From NCBI RefSeq assembly GCF_014077005.1, contig NZ_JACGVC010000047.1, positions 186,001-250,000 on the forward strand: a stretch of DNA of 64,000 bases, given 5' to 3'. The notes beneath the pieces were generated by a model. The model did no database searches. It saw nothing but the letters and a program-made list of their open reading frames with translations, and was not told the origin of the DNA. Below, piece after piece: positions 1-9,055 of the stretch. Numbering within the stretch: the first letter of the stretch is position 1; every line of letters begins with the position of its first letter. The position numbers and the translations under genes were made by a program. Origin of the DNA: Colwellia sp. MB3u-45. Its GTDB lineage: Bacteria > Pseudomonadota > Gammaproteobacteria > Enterobacterales > Alteromonadaceae.

Positions 1-1
1 T

Positions 2-655
2 GCTAGTGTCTTGGTAGGTGATTTTTTGTATTCTCGCTCATTTCAAATGATGAGTGAGTTACGTAACTTAAACATCATGGATATTTTATCCGATGCAACC
101 AATATCATTGCTGAAGGTGAAGTGCTGCAATTAATGAATTGTAATGACCCCGACACCACAGAAGATAGCTACATGAAGGTTATTTACTGCAAAACAGCTA
201 AATTATTTGAAGCCGCCACGCGACTTGCTGCGGTCATTGCCAAACAAGATCAAGCAACAGAAACCGCCATGCTAAATTATGGTAAACATTTAGGCACTGC
301 CTTTCAGCTGGTTGACGACATTATGGATTATACCGCTGATGCACAAGCCATGGGCAAAAATGTTGGCGATGATCTCGCTGAAGGTAAGCCTACCCTGCCA
401 CTTTTATACGCTATGGCACATGGCAATGAACAACAAAAAAGTATGATCCGCAGCGCGATTAAGCATGGCGATGGTATGGAGCATTTAGACGATATACTCG
501 CCGCCATGAAAGAAACGGGCGCTTTAGTCTATACCCAAGATAAAGCCGAGCAAGAAGCAGATAAAGCCATTAATGCGATTGCCATACTGCCTGAGTCAGC
601 ATACAAACAAGCCTTAATTTCATTAGCCCATATAGCTGCTAATCGTAACCATTAA
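2..655 (+). CDS. ispB: Octaprenyl diphosphate synthase, 3' part (5' end outside window)
   Basis: The reading frame is open from base 2 and begins ASVLVGDFLYSRSFQMM, which is the interior of a trans-isoprenyl diphosphate synthase, so the gene is cut by the window edge rather than starting at the TTG at base 11. The second Asp-rich motif is visible as LVDDIMDY, followed by the GDDLAEGKPTLPLLYA stretch typical of IspB. The first DDxxD motif lies upstream of the window. The family condenses isopentenyl diphosphate units onto farnesyl diphosphate to build the C40 side chain of ubiquinone and menaquinone. A strong hairpin terminator follows within 15 bases. The family call is secure; the chain length (octaprenyl) is inferred from similarity to gammaproteobacterial IspB. 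Confidence 0.93.
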   Translation, partial: ASVLVGDFLYSRSFQMMSELRNLNIMDILSDATNIIAEGEVLQLMNCNDPDTTEDSYMKVIYCKTAKLFEAATRLAAVIAKQDQATETAMLNYGKHLGTAFQLVDDIMDYTADAQAMGKNVGDDLAEGKPTLPLLYAMAHGNEQQKSMIRSAIKHGDGMEHLDDILAAMKETGALVYTQDKAEQEADKAINAIAILPESAYKQALISLAHIAANRNH

Positions 656-667
656 GTCTCTGGCCAA

Positions 668-711
668 ATAAACAACAGTTATTTTATAACTAACTGTTGT
701 TTATATTTATT
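668..711 (+). terminator. Rho-independent terminator of ispB
   Basis: A perfect 14-bp stem (668-681 with 691-704) with a 9-base loop is followed by an AT-rich tract ending in TTTTTT. It lies just downstream of the ispB stop and upstream of galM, so it separates the two units. Confidence 0.8.
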
Positions 712-794
712 TTTTGAGATTATTTTACAGCGCTAGTCAAGCCATAAAAATATTTGCTATAGTCTTCTTATCATTTTTGATAGTAGTATAAAGC

Positions 795-1883
795 ATGCCA
801 AGCCAACCCAAAATTAACCGCCTAAGCATTACTCAACGCGCCTTTGGCACTTTAAGTAATGGCGAAAGCGCAACACTTTTTACCTTATCAAATACTCACG
901 GTGTTCGAGTAAAAATCAGTAATTACGGCGGCATTATTGTTGCTTTGGAAACCTTAGATAAAAATGCTGTTTCAAGCGATATTGTCTTGGGTTATGACGA
1001 CATTAAAGCTTATGAAAATGACCCGTATTATTTAGGTGCTATTATCGGCCGTTATGCCGGTAGGATAGATCAAGGACTCTTGTCTATTGACGATAAAACT
1101 TATCAGCTTGATATCAATAATAATGACAATCAGCTTCATGGTGGTCACAAGGCGCTAAACAAAAAACTCTGGCAGGCAACCACTGAAATTTCGGCTGAAA
1201 AAATCAGCTTAATACTGCATCATACCAGTCCTGATGGTGATAACGGTTTTCCAGGCAATGTCGAGTTCACAGTAAAATATAGCCTTAATTGTCGCAACGA
1301 ACTAGCCGTAGAATACTTTGCCAACACTGATAAAACTACCGTAATTAACCTAACTCAGCATAGCTATTTCAACCTCGCTGGGCATAAATCTGGTGATATC
1401 TATCAGCATCAGATTCAAATAAACGCTGATTATTTTTTACCGATGAATGAAGATATTTACCCAACAGGTGAAATTAGAGCCGTGCTAAATAGCGCGCACG
1501 ACTTCAGTCAGTTATCCGCTTTAGGTAAAAACATTAATTCAAACGACGAACAAGTGATTATCGCTAAAGGATACGACAATTATTGGTTAAGCAATGATAA
1601 TGTTATCAGTGGTGAAATATTTGCAGCAAGAGCATTTGAACCTAACTCTGGCCGGCAATTAACTATGTATAGCGCTCAACCTTGCTTGATTTTATACACA
1701 GCTAATTATATTGATGGCAGCCAAACAGGTAAAGAACACTGCGTTTATCAACAACATTCAGCCTTTTGTTTTGAACCGCAAAACTTAGCTACCCGTATTA
1801 ACGGCGCTAATATAAACAACACCATAGTGCGGCCAGAACAGCCTTTTTATAGCCAAACTCGCTTTGTGTTTGAAACGGTATAA
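795..1883 (+). CDS. galM: Aldose 1-epimerase (galactose mutarotase)
   Basis: The 362-residue protein matches the usual length of GalM. It interconverts the alpha and beta anomers of glucose or galactose in the cytoplasm. Visible family motifs are NDNQLHGG (first catalytic His region), the signature NLTQHSYFNLAGH (second catalytic His), and CFEPQNLA near the C-terminus carrying the expected catalytic Glu. No signal peptide is seen. It stands alone between the ispB terminator and a repeat region, with no gal operon partners. The nearest sugar genes are the kinase at 7858 and the sucrose locus beyond 32 kb. The substrate could be another aldose. Confidence 0.93.
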   Translation: MPSQPKINRLSITQRAFGTLSNGESATLFTLSNTHGVRVKISNYGGIIVALETLDKNAVSSDIVLGYDDIKAYENDPYYLGAIIGRYAGRIDQGLLSIDDKTYQLDINNNDNQLHGGHKALNKKLWQATTEISAEKISLILHHTSPDGDNGFPGNVEFTVKYSLNCRNELAVEYFANTDKTTVINLTQHSYFNLAGHKSGDIYQHQIQINADYFLPMNEDIYPTGEIRAVLNSAHDFSQLSALGKNINSNDEQVIIAKGYDNYWLSNDNVISGEIFAARAFEPNSGRQLTMYSAQPCLILYTANYIDGSQTGKEHCVYQQHSAFCFEPQNLATRINGANINNTIVRPEQPFYSQTRFVFETV

Positions 1884-1923
1884 CGTGAATTACCTATGCA
1901 TCAGTGCTTGTTATGGATTCACG

Positions 1924-2428
1924 TTTATGCCGTCGAATAGCCGGTTAGCATGATGGGATGTCATGCTGAATATATTGCTAAATCAAGATGATGGACTAAA
2001 GTCCAACCTACAAAGAACCTGCACAAAACTGGCAACTACACTTATCGCTATTTTCTGCTGACTGACAGCTCAGAACTGACAGCTTAAAACTATCTTCTGC
2101 TCGTATTTATGTCGTCGAATAGGCGGTTAGCATGATGGAATATCATGCTGAATATAATGCTAAATCAAGATGTTGGACTAAAGTCCAACCTACAAAGAAC
2201 CTGCAACGAACCTACAAAAAAATGGCAACTACACTTATCGCTATTTTCTGCTGACTGACAGCTTAGAACTGACAGCTTAAAACTATTTTTAGCTCGTATT
2301 TATAATGTCGAATAGGCGGTTAGCATGATGGATTATCATGCTAAATATATTGCTAAATCAAGATGTTGGACTAAAGTCCAACCTACAAAGAACCTACAAA
2401 GAACGGTTAACTGACAGCTTAAAACTAT
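1924..2428. repeat. Three-copy tandem repeat with REP-like palindromes
   Basis: Units start near 1924, 2108 and 2303; the first two are about 185-195 bp and the third is truncated near 2428. Each carries GTCGAATA(G)(C/G)CGGTTAGCATGATG, a short ATCATGCT segment, and the palindromic core TTGGACTAAAGTCCAACC followed by TACAAAGAACC. The first two also share a CTGACTGACAGCT segment. The third copy runs into the 3' end of argR. The same core in variant form makes up the array at 26519-27110, so this is one REP-like family. No protein-coding potential is apparent. Confidence 0.85.
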
Positions 2429-2904
2429 TGAGTTGAAACACCTAACAACAAGCTGATGTCTTTAGTTATTTCATCAATACGATTAATATCTGTTGGTGCA
2501 ATAAATATAGTGTCGTCACCTGCTAACGTCCCTAAAATACCGGTTGATTCACCTAGACTATCTAACATTCGTGAAATTAATGGTGCGCCACCAATCCCTG
2601 TTTTTAAAATAATCTGCATATTATTATGTTTGACACTGATCACCACAGATTGAATAGCTTGCTTTGATTTGGGTACGGCTAACTCATCTGGCAGAATATA
2701 AACCACTTGATCATTCGCATTTCGCATTTTCACTGCGCCAAGTTTAGATAACAAGCGTGAAATTTTCGCCTGCGACATATTCTTAAAGCCTTGCTCGGCT
2801 AATGCCTCAGCAAGTTGACTTTGTGAGCCATAGCACTGTTCTTTTAGTAATGCTTTAAACGCGAGTACTAACTCTGCTTCATTTTTTTTACGGCTTGTGA
2901 TCAT
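2425..2904 (-). CDS. argR: Arginine repressor
   Basis: This 159-residue protein has the two-domain ArgR layout. The N-terminal winged helix covers roughly residues 8-75 with the motif MSQAKISRLLSKLGAVK. The C-terminal oligomerisation and arginine-binding domain contains GTLAGDDTIFIAP, whose Asp pair contacts arginine in the family. Length and start (MITSRKKNEAELV) are normal. In the family, hexameric ArgR-arginine binds 18-bp ARG boxes to repress arginine synthesis and control catabolism. The gene is not beside mdh as in enterobacteria. Good ARG-box-like sequences occur elsewhere in the window at 61818 and 61888; I see no convincing box in its own upstream region. Confidence 0.96.
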   Translation of the reverse strand: MITSRKKNEAELVLAFKALLKEQCYGSQSQLAEALAEQGFKNMSQAKISRLLSKLGAVKMRNANDQVVYILPDELAVPKSKQAIQSVVISVKHNNMQIILKTGIGGAPLISRMLDSLGESTGILGTLAGDDTIFIAPTDINRIDEITKDISLLLGVSTQ

Positions 2905-3028
2905 TAATTAACTCGAAACGGAAATTGCTTTTGTCTATTGTATAAAATAAATATTTTTTCGGCTATTTTATTTTACACCAAAATTGTAAACGCTACTTAG
3001 CTTGAAATAATACCTGTCGAGATAAGGC

Positions 3029-4120
3029 TTATTTTACAACCTTTTTACGTTGTTCTGCTAAACCCATAGCAAGTATAAAGGGATCTTGTTTTTGCTGAGC
3101 GATAAAGTCAGCCTTACTTTCTAAGTTAAGCCAATGATGACTGATCAAGCTTTGCGCTACAGCACCGCCTAAGGTCGCACCTGGGCCTAAAATAATCAGC
3201 TTATCTGGCGCAAACTCTTTAATGGCCACTTCTATCGCTTTTGAAAAGTTATAAGGCTCAACCACTTGGGTAGCAAGCGTGTAGTGATATAACTGCTCAG
3301 CATCACAACTATAAGGTTGCCACACTTGTCCTAAACCATCGATTAACGGTATTTCAGGGGCATTAAACAGTTCAGCTGACATTAACGACATCGCACGTTT
3401 TGAAACCTCATCAAGCAGCGGCGTATGAAAAGCTGCATGGTTAAACAAATGCATTGGGTAGCGGTCTTGTATCACAAGTAGTAAATGCTCTAAGGCTTTT
3501 AAACCCGCTTTATTGCCGCCAAAAACAAGGTAACCACCGAGCTTAATTGACAGATAAACTTCACAATCACTTTGTTGATTTGCCTGTGCCAGCCATTGCA
3601 TTACTTTTTGTTCTTGCGCCGGATCAACTTGCCAATCATCGTTAATGATCGGGTAAATCATTTGCCCGCCAATAAGACCTTTTGTCATCATCGAGCCCAT
3701 GGTATTAATTAACTCGATAGCTTTATCTGGCTTTAAAGCGCCGGCAACCGCTAACGCGATGTACCAACCCATCGAGTTTCCTGTCACCGCGACAATATCA
3801 AACTGGTCTTTATTAATCGCTTGAAAGTCTGCTAGCGCACAAGCATAAATAAGTGCAGAAGCATTTTCACCCGCCGTATGTGTACGCATGCTGTAATTTT
3901 CCATACCGTCAAGTTCAGCGACTTTTATTTGTCCTTGGCGCTCACGAAAATCATCAATCAATGAAATTATTTCAGTTTTATCACTATGTAAACGCTGTAA
4001 ATAACCCAGTTCTTCTTTATTGTAGGTACCACGGCCAGGACAAATAACTACCGCTCTTTGCTTGCTGTTATGCTTTTTTTTGACGCTTGTTTCAGCGCTA
4101 TTGTTAACTGACGAACTCAT
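3029..4120 (-). CDS. FabD-like acyltransferase (ACP S-malonyltransferase family)
   Basis: About 363 residues. The fold family is malonyl-CoA:ACP transacylase: VVICPGRGTY at the N-terminus replaces the usual PGQGSQ, the nucleophile elbow is TGNSMGWY with Ser at about residue 116, and the second catalytic His lies in FNHAAFHTPLLDE. A longer reading frame starts at a TTG at 4126, but an AAGGAG Shine-Dalgarno sits about 8 bases before the ATG at 4120. That ATG overlaps the stop of the upstream E1 gene as ATGA, so I chose 4120 and infer translational coupling. It is not in a fatty acid synthesis (fab) cluster, so it is probably not the housekeeping FabD. The acyl group and acceptor are unknown; pairing with an E1 suggests transfer of an acyl product of 2-oxoacid decarboxylation. 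Confidence 0.75.
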   Translation of the reverse strand: MSSSVNNSAETSVKKKHNSKQRAVVICPGRGTYNKEELGYLQRLHSDKTEIISLIDDFRERQGQIKVAELDGMENYSMRTHTAGENASALIYACALADFQAINKDQFDIVAVTGNSMGWYIALAVAGALKPDKAIELINTMGSMMTKGLIGGQMIYPIINDDWQVDPAQEQKVMQWLAQANQQSDCEVYLSIKLGGYLVFGGNKAGLKALEHLLLVIQDRYPMHLFNHAAFHTPLLDEVSKRAMSLMSAELFNAPEIPLIDGLGQVWQPYSCDAEQLYHYTLATQVVEPYNFSKAIEVAIKEFAPDKLIILGPGATLGGAVAQSLISHHWLNLESKADFIAQQKQDPFILAMGLAEQRKKVVK

Positions 4121-6321
4121 TGGCAAATCTCCTTGGCAGCATCGACAATATTTTCCACCGACGGCAACACTTCATAAGCCGCCGCGCCAAGAGGAATAAA
4201 GCTGTCACTGGCGGTAACACGTTTAATTTTAGCGATCTTGCTGGCTTGTTCATGAATTAAGGTCACTAAGGCTTCGCTAATTGAGCCCGTTTGACGACAT
4301 TCATCGACAATAAGCACATGCTCACAAGCATTTACTTGCGCCAAAATACCTTGTTCATCTAGCGGTGCTAACCAACGTAAATCAACCACGCGCGCTTCAA
4401 TACCCTGCTTGGCTAGTTTTGCTTGTGCTTGGCGCGATAAATAATTGCCATTGCCATAAGTTAAAATACACACTTGCTTACCTGAGCCTGCAACCTTAAC
4501 GCCTAAATCAATGCGCTTGTCTGCCAATGCTGGCGTTTGGTATTCAAAAGTCCATAAGCCATCACCTTCTTGATGTAGGTCTTTCGCCATGTATAAGGCT
4601 ATCGGCTCTAAAAATATCACCATGCGTTGCTGCTCTTGCGCTAAGCGCACACTGGCGCGCATCATTTCAACCGCATCTGCGCCATTTGACGGACAAGCGA
4701 TGATCAAGCCAGGAATATCGCGAAATACAGCAAAAGAGTTATCATTATGAAAATGACCACCAAAACCTTTTTGGTAAGCTAAACCCGCAATGCGGATCAC
4801 CATAGGGTTAGTAAATTGGCCATTGGAGAAAAATGGCAAGGTGGCTGCTTCACCACGAATTTGATCTTCCGCGTTATGCACATAAGCCAAAAATTGAATT
4901 TCAGGAATAGGTAAAAAACCGTTATGCGCTAAACCAATCGCGGTACCTAAAATGGTTTGTTCATCTAGTAAGGTATTGATCACTCGGTTCTTGCTAAAAC
5001 GTTCGCATAGTTTAGCGGTAACATTATAAACACCGCCTTTTTTGCCAATATCTTCACCGCACATCACAATATTGGGGTACTCAGCCATCAAGTCCATCAA
5101 GGTCCAATTAATCAATTTTGCCAAATGCTGTTTTTTCGGCAGATTATGTTGCTCATGCTTAAAAATTTCTTTGCGGGTTTCCTCGCTCACCGCGATTGAA
5201 CTGGGTGCTTTATGCACCTGAGGGACAATGCTCGCCATGATCGCCTCAGCGCTGGTCAGCTTGTCTTTGCTCGCGGCATTTTCAGCAATCACCGCAATGC
5301 GACTTTCAACATCTAGGTAAATTTCAATCAGCTCTTCTGGATTTAATAGATTGTTTTCTAAAATAATACGCGCCGTGTGTAATAGCGGGTCTTGAAATTC
5401 AGTCGCGGTAATATCCGCCATATCACGGTAAACAAACTCAGCATCAGACCCCGCATGGCCCAGTATACGCACGGTGCGAATATGTAAAAACACCGGCTTA
5501 CGCAATTCTCGAGCAATACGTTCCGCTTTTTTGGCGGTTTGATAAGTATCTAAAATATTCAGGCCGTCACAATAGAGATAAGTTAAACCGGCTCTGTTTT
5601 CATAATTAGCCGCAATCCAACCTTCTGGGGTGGCGGTTGAAATACCAATGCCGTTATCTTCACAGACAAAAACAATCGGCATAGGAATCGACTGATAGGC
5701 TGCCCAAGCTGTGCTATTAATTGCCCCTTGTGTAGTGGAATGGTTCGATGAAGCATCACCAAAATTACAAATAATCACGCCATCATTGGGAATTTCGCCT
5801 TGATGGGCTAAACGCTCTGCTAACGGAATACTAAAAGCAGCGCCCATGGCTTTGGGTAAATGTGACGCTATAGTGCTAGTTTGTGGAGGAATAGCGAGTG
5901 CTTTACTCCCGAGCACCTTATGACGACCACCAGAAATAGGATCATCTTTTGAGGCCGCAAATGACAACAGCATGTCGTATAAAATGGTTTGTCCGGGTAC
6001 TTGCTTACTACGCTGTATAACAAACGCGGCACTGCGATAATGTAGAAAGGCCATGTCTGTCGGGCGAAATGCCTTGGCATAAGCGGCATTGCCCTCATGG
6101 CCAGAGCTACCAATAGTATAAAAACTTTGACCTTTTTTCTGCATCACGCGTGACTGCAAATCAAGGTGGCGACTCATGACTTGCGTTTCAAATAGGTCAA
6201 TCACTTCAGCTGAACTTAGTCCCACATCATTAGGGCTTAAAGCACAACTTGATTCAGGTAAAGTTCGTGCTCGAACAAAATTGATAAAGTTTTCATTCAC
6301 CAATTGATTGCGATCAGACAT
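4117..6321 (-). CDS. Fused E1 alpha/beta subunits of a branched-chain-type 2-oxoacid dehydrogenase
   Basis: About 735 residues combine both E1 halves. The alpha half has GHEGNAAYAKAFRPTD and the thiamine diphosphate motif beginning GDASSNHSTTQGA and ending CEDNGIGIST. From about residue 420 the beta half has VMCGEDIGKKGGVYNVT, LLDEQTILGTAIGLAHNG and a transketolase C domain with YGNGNYLSRQAQAKL and VVDLRWLAPLDE. The family decarboxylates 2-oxoacids such as 2-oxoisovalerate and passes the acyl group to a lipoyl E2. No E2 or E3 is present here; the only operon partner is the acyltransferase, joined by an ATGA overlap. A GGAG sits 5 bases before the ATG at 6321 (a second ATG at 6324 is in frame), so the frame extending to 6396 is probably not translated from its start. 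A divergent LysR gene is the likely regulator. Confidence 0.85.
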   Translation of the reverse strand: MSDRNQLVNENFINFVRARTLPESSCALSPNDVGLSSAEVIDLFETQVMSRHLDLQSRVMQKKGQSFYTIGSSGHEGNAAYAKAFRPTDMAFLHYRSAAFVIQRSKQVPGQTILYDMLLSFAASKDDPISGGRHKVLGSKALAIPPQTSTIASHLPKAMGAAFSIPLAERLAHQGEIPNDGVIICNFGDASSNHSTTQGAINSTAWAAYQSIPMPIVFVCEDNGIGISTATPEGWIAANYENRAGLTYLYCDGLNILDTYQTAKKAERIARELRKPVFLHIRTVRILGHAGSDAEFVYRDMADITATEFQDPLLHTARIILENNLLNPEELIEIYLDVESRIAVIAENAASKDKLTSAEAIMASIVPQVHKAPSSIAVSEETRKEIFKHEQHNLPKKQHLAKLINWTLMDLMAEYPNIVMCGEDIGKKGGVYNVTAKLCERFSKNRVINTLLDEQTILGTAIGLAHNGFLPIPEIQFLAYVHNAEDQIRGEAATLPFFSNGQFTNPMVIRIAGLAYQKGFGGHFHNDNSFAVFRDIPGLIIACPSNGADAVEMMRASVRLAQEQQRMVIFLEPIALYMAKDLHQEGDGLWTFEYQTPALADKRIDLGVKVAGSGKQVCILTYGNGNYLSRQAQAKLAKQGIEARVVDLRWLAPLDEQGILAQVNACEHVLIVDECRQTGSISEALVTLIHEQASKIAKIKRVTASDSFIPLGAAAYEVLPSVENIVDAAKEICQ

Positions 6322-6554
6322 CATATCTCCACGGGGATAGTTATTATTGTTGTAGTTTAAAATTAGTCTTGTAAGACGATTTAAGCTATCAAACAAACGC
6401 TAAAAAAAAGCATGTAAAACAAAGTACAAAAATAATAAGCAAAAACCAGCCAAAGTTAAAATATTCTTTTTCTTTATCTGCTATAGTTTTTTCCTATACC
6501 TTTTCTGATAACGTCACCAATAACGATAACCACACTAAAGTAACCAAGATTATT

Positions 6555-7385
6555 ATGGATTTAAAATCACTGAATTATTTTATTGCCGTCTATGAGTTAA
6601 AAAGCTTTAGTGCGGCGGCAAAAACCTGCTTTATTGCCCAACCGTCAATATCGGCAGCAATAGCACAATTAGAGCAACAACTTAGTGTGCAACTTTTTAT
6701 TCGTCATGCCCGTGGTGTAACGCCGTCAGAGCAAGGGGAAAAGCTTTTTCCGTTAGCCAAGCAACTGTTAGGACAAGCAGGGGCAATCAAAAGTGTGTTT
6801 TCAGAAAAAACTGATAAACAGCCGTTTAACTTAGGCGTAACCCGAGGTTTAGGTGTTGAGCGCATGAGCCTACTATTAAAAGATTTTACTTCAGCCAATC
6901 CTTTGGTTGAGCTGACCTTAGTCCCTCATACCGATAAAGTTGATGCGCGTATTATTTTAAAAGACGAACTCCATGAGAGTGAACCATATATCAATATGTG
7001 GCAAGAAGACTACTTGCTGGTATTGCCTTACGATCACGTATTAGCACTCAAGGATACCGTAACGTTAAAGCAGCTCGATGGCTTACCTTTTATTCAACGC
7101 ACACCTTGCAGTGCTTGGAATAACTTACAAGACACTTTAGCGCTGGCAGGTATTAGTCTTGATGTGCGAGCAAAAATTACCACCATAGATTATGCCCTCG
7201 GTTTGGTCCATGCCGGTTTAGGTTGTGCATTTTTACCGGCACATAGTGAAATTATTAAGCGCAGTGACGTGGTGTTTAGACCGATAGTTGGCTTACAACT
7301 AACTAGAGAAATTGTCCTCGCCTATACAAAATCATCTCAAGCTATCGATAATTTAAAGCGTTTAGCGCGCAAACATGCACACTAG
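6555..7385 (+). CDS. LysR-family transcriptional regulator
   Basis: The 276-residue protein has the LysR N-terminal winged helix-turn-helix (about residues 1-60, with FSAAAKTCFIAQPSISAAIA and RGVTPSEQGEKLF) and a periplasmic-binding-like effector domain (about 90-270). It is somewhat shorter than the usual 300 residues. It is divergent from the E1/acyltransferase operon across 230 bp, the classic LysR arrangement, so control of that operon is likely by inference. The ligand is unknown; a 2-oxoacid or CoA thioester would fit the context. Confidence 0.92.
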   Translation: MDLKSLNYFIAVYELKSFSAAAKTCFIAQPSISAAIAQLEQQLSVQLFIRHARGVTPSEQGEKLFPLAKQLLGQAGAIKSVFSEKTDKQPFNLGVTRGLGVERMSLLLKDFTSANPLVELTLVPHTDKVDARIILKDELHESEPYINMWQEDYLLVLPYDHVLALKDTVTLKQLDGLPFIQRTPCSAWNNLQDTLALAGISLDVRAKITTIDYALGLVHAGLGCAFLPAHSEIIKRSDVVFRPIVGLQLTREIVLAYTKSSQAIDNLKRLARKHAH

Positions 7386-7399
7386 CCTTGGTTACCTGC

Positions 7400-7635
7400 T
7401 TGTTTTCTTTCTGTAAAAATAAAAAACATCTCACCGGGAGAAAAGAATGAGAACTGTAGGAGGTAAAGCACAGCTAATATAAAATGCTTTCGCCTTTAAC
7501 ATAACACCCTCGCAGCCCTGCCATATATTAAATATTTTCTCCTTCTTTTCTCATTGTTTCCTCCCTGTAAAAACAAGAAACATCTCACAGGGAGAAAAGA
7601 ATGAGGACTGCAGGAGGTAAAGCATGGCAAATATA
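7400..7635. repeat. Duplicated 82-bp leader-like element (two copies, 154 bp apart)
   Basis: Copies at 7400-7481 and 7554-7635 are near identical. Each holds a potential stem: in copy 2 CTCCCTGT (7561-7568) pairs perfectly with ACAGGGAG (7587-7594). The same arm competes with TTCTTTTCTC (7543-7552), which can pair with GAGAAAAGAA (7592-7601). Each copy also has an 11-codon frame after a GGGAGAAAAGA site (7447-7482 and 7601-7636). In copy 2 an AGGAGGT five bases before an ATG at 7624 opens a 15-codon frame. The minus strand of copy 2 is also open for 24 codons, so coding cannot be concluded. Bases 7640-7857 also carry three ATGTCGA(A/T)-type direct repeats. It may be a dispersed repeat or a leader for the downstream kinase gene. 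Confidence 0.7.
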
Positions 7636-7857
7636 AAGATATTATCAATGCAAAAAATTATCTGTCGCTAGCTTAGCCTCGTTTTTCTTAAACATTAATA
7701 GCAAATGAAGACTTTTCATCTTGGCGACTATCTCTTAATATGTCGATAACTTAACATTTCGACTGTTTTATATGTCGAACGCTTAATATGTCGAACGCTT
7801 TATAGTGATAAGATTTCGCCTATTTGTAGCGCCTTATTGTCAATAAAAAAACATCCT

Positions 7858-8955
7858 ATGACTTCAGCCTTACCTCATAAATTACTCGCACAGGTATTAG
7901 CACAATTTGGTTATGCTATAGAAAATTGCAAAATCACTTTGCTCGGCAATGGCCTGATCAATAACACTTACTTAGTGCAAACGCTTGATAATAGCTTTGT
8001 TTTACAACATATAAATCAACAAGTTTTTAATGCGCCGCGGCAAGTAACTGATAATGCCGACCTGATTAGCGCACACTTAAAAATTAAGTCTGACAATAAA
8101 AGCTACCCTTTAACACCGATTTATCAGCTGCGCAGCATAGATAATAAAAATCATGTTAAAGTACAAGGGCAATATTGGCGTAGCCTGCATTATATTCCGC
8201 AGTGTTATACCTTAGAGTCAATAACTAGTGTCGAGCAAGCCAGTTTAGTGGCCCGCGCCTTTGCACAATTTACGGCCGCACTCAGTGATTTTAACAGTGA
8301 AGAATTAGCTGAAATCATTGCACATTTTCATAATTTATCCATACGAATAAAACAATTTCAACAAGCACTAGCAAGCGCTGAAGATACACGATTAGCAGCC
8401 GCTCAGACAAGTATTGCCTTTATTCAATCTCAGCAAACTTTTATCGACAGTATCGCTGAAATCACTAAAAACTTGCCCTTACGTGTTACCCATAACGACA
8501 CTAAAATTAACAATCTACTTTTTAGCAAAGCAACCAACCAACCCGTTGCCGTGATTGATCTAGATACCTGTATGCCAGGTTATGTGATGCATGATTTTGG
8601 CGATATGGTACGCAGCTGTTGTCCGTCAATTGCCGAAGATAGTGCTGAACTCGATAATATGAGCATTAATTTTGAGATATTAACCGCGTTAACCAACGCC
8701 TACATTGAAGGTTTTAATGGCTCGCTCAGCGAAATTGAACGCAGAAGCTTAATCTTTGGCATTAAATTGATGCCGTTTATGCTCAGTATTCGATTTTTAA
8801 CTGACTTTTTAAATGGCGATCGGTACTTTAAAACCACTTACGCCAGCCACAATTTAGTCAGAGCAAAAAATCAATTACAGCTTTATCGCTTGTTTTGCCA
8901 ACAAGAAGCATTATTAACTAACATAGTGTTATCAGCGCCCACATCCAACACATAA
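7858..8955 (+). CDS. Aminoglycoside-phosphotransferase-fold sugar kinase, N-acetylhexosamine 1-kinase-like
   Basis: About 365 residues from the ATG at 7858; a TTG at 7837 would add seven residues and neither start has a clear Shine-Dalgarno. The fold is APH-like: the N-terminal lobe has LLGNGLINNTYLVQT and FVLQHINQQVFNAPRQV. The catalytic loop is THNDTKINNLLF and the metal-binding loop is AVIDLDTCMPGYVMHDFGD. This combination is typical of the NahK-like kinases that phosphorylate N-acetylglucosamine or N-acetylgalactosamine at C1, but other small-molecule kinases share it, so the substrate is inferred. It is a single-gene unit with a terminator directly after it, preceded by the duplicated leader element. 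Confidence 0.75.
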   Translation: MTSALPHKLLAQVLAQFGYAIENCKITLLGNGLINNTYLVQTLDNSFVLQHINQQVFNAPRQVTDNADLISAHLKIKSDNKSYPLTPIYQLRSIDNKNHVKVQGQYWRSLHYIPQCYTLESITSVEQASLVARAFAQFTAALSDFNSEELAEIIAHFHNLSIRIKQFQQALASAEDTRLAAAQTSIAFIQSQQTFIDSIAEITKNLPLRVTHNDTKINNLLFSKATNQPVAVIDLDTCMPGYVMHDFGDMVRSCCPSIAEDSAELDNMSINFEILTALTNAYIEGFNGSLSEIERRSLIFGIKLMPFMLSIRFLTDFLNGDRYFKTTYASHNLVRAKNQLQLYRLFCQQEALLTNIVLSAPTSNT

Positions 8956-8963
8956 TGTGAACT

Positions 8964-9003
8964 ACCCCGCGACTTTTTCTTCGCTCGGATCACGGGGTTT
9001 TCT
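8964..9003 (+). terminator. Terminator after the sugar kinase gene
   Basis: ACCCCGCGA (8964-8972) pairs with TCACGGGGT (8990-8998), 8 of 9 positions, followed by TTTTC. It starts 9 bases after the kinase stop codon. Confidence 0.6.
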
Positions 9004-9016
9004 CGACAGATTAGAT

Positions 9017-9055
9017 AAAAAAAGGCACCCTACTGTTATTGAGGGTGCCTTTTTT
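9017..9055. terminator. Bidirectional rho-independent terminator
   Basis: A-rich GGCACCCT (to 9031) pairs with AGGGTGCC plus a T-run (9042-9055) around a 10-base loop. Having A-runs on one side and T-runs on the other, it can end transcription of the plus-strand kinase and of the minus-strand btuB-like gene, whose stop is at 9139. Confidence 0.85.

Noticed and set aside
2905-3028. ARG box before argR for autoregulation
   Set aside because: The best stretch (near 2936-2960) matches the consensus poorly on its right half.
3029-4120. Housekeeping fabD
   Set aside because: Not in a fab cluster, divergent N-terminal motif PGRGTY and coupling to an E1 gene argue for a specialised acyltransferase.
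4121-4126. TTG start for the acyltransferase
   Set aside because: The AAGGAG site is spaced for the ATG at 4120, which also makes an ATGA overlap with the E1 stop.
6322-6396. N-terminal extension of the E1 fusion
   Set aside because: The upstream residues are Asn-rich and unlike E1 proteins, and a GGAG precedes the MSDRNQ start.
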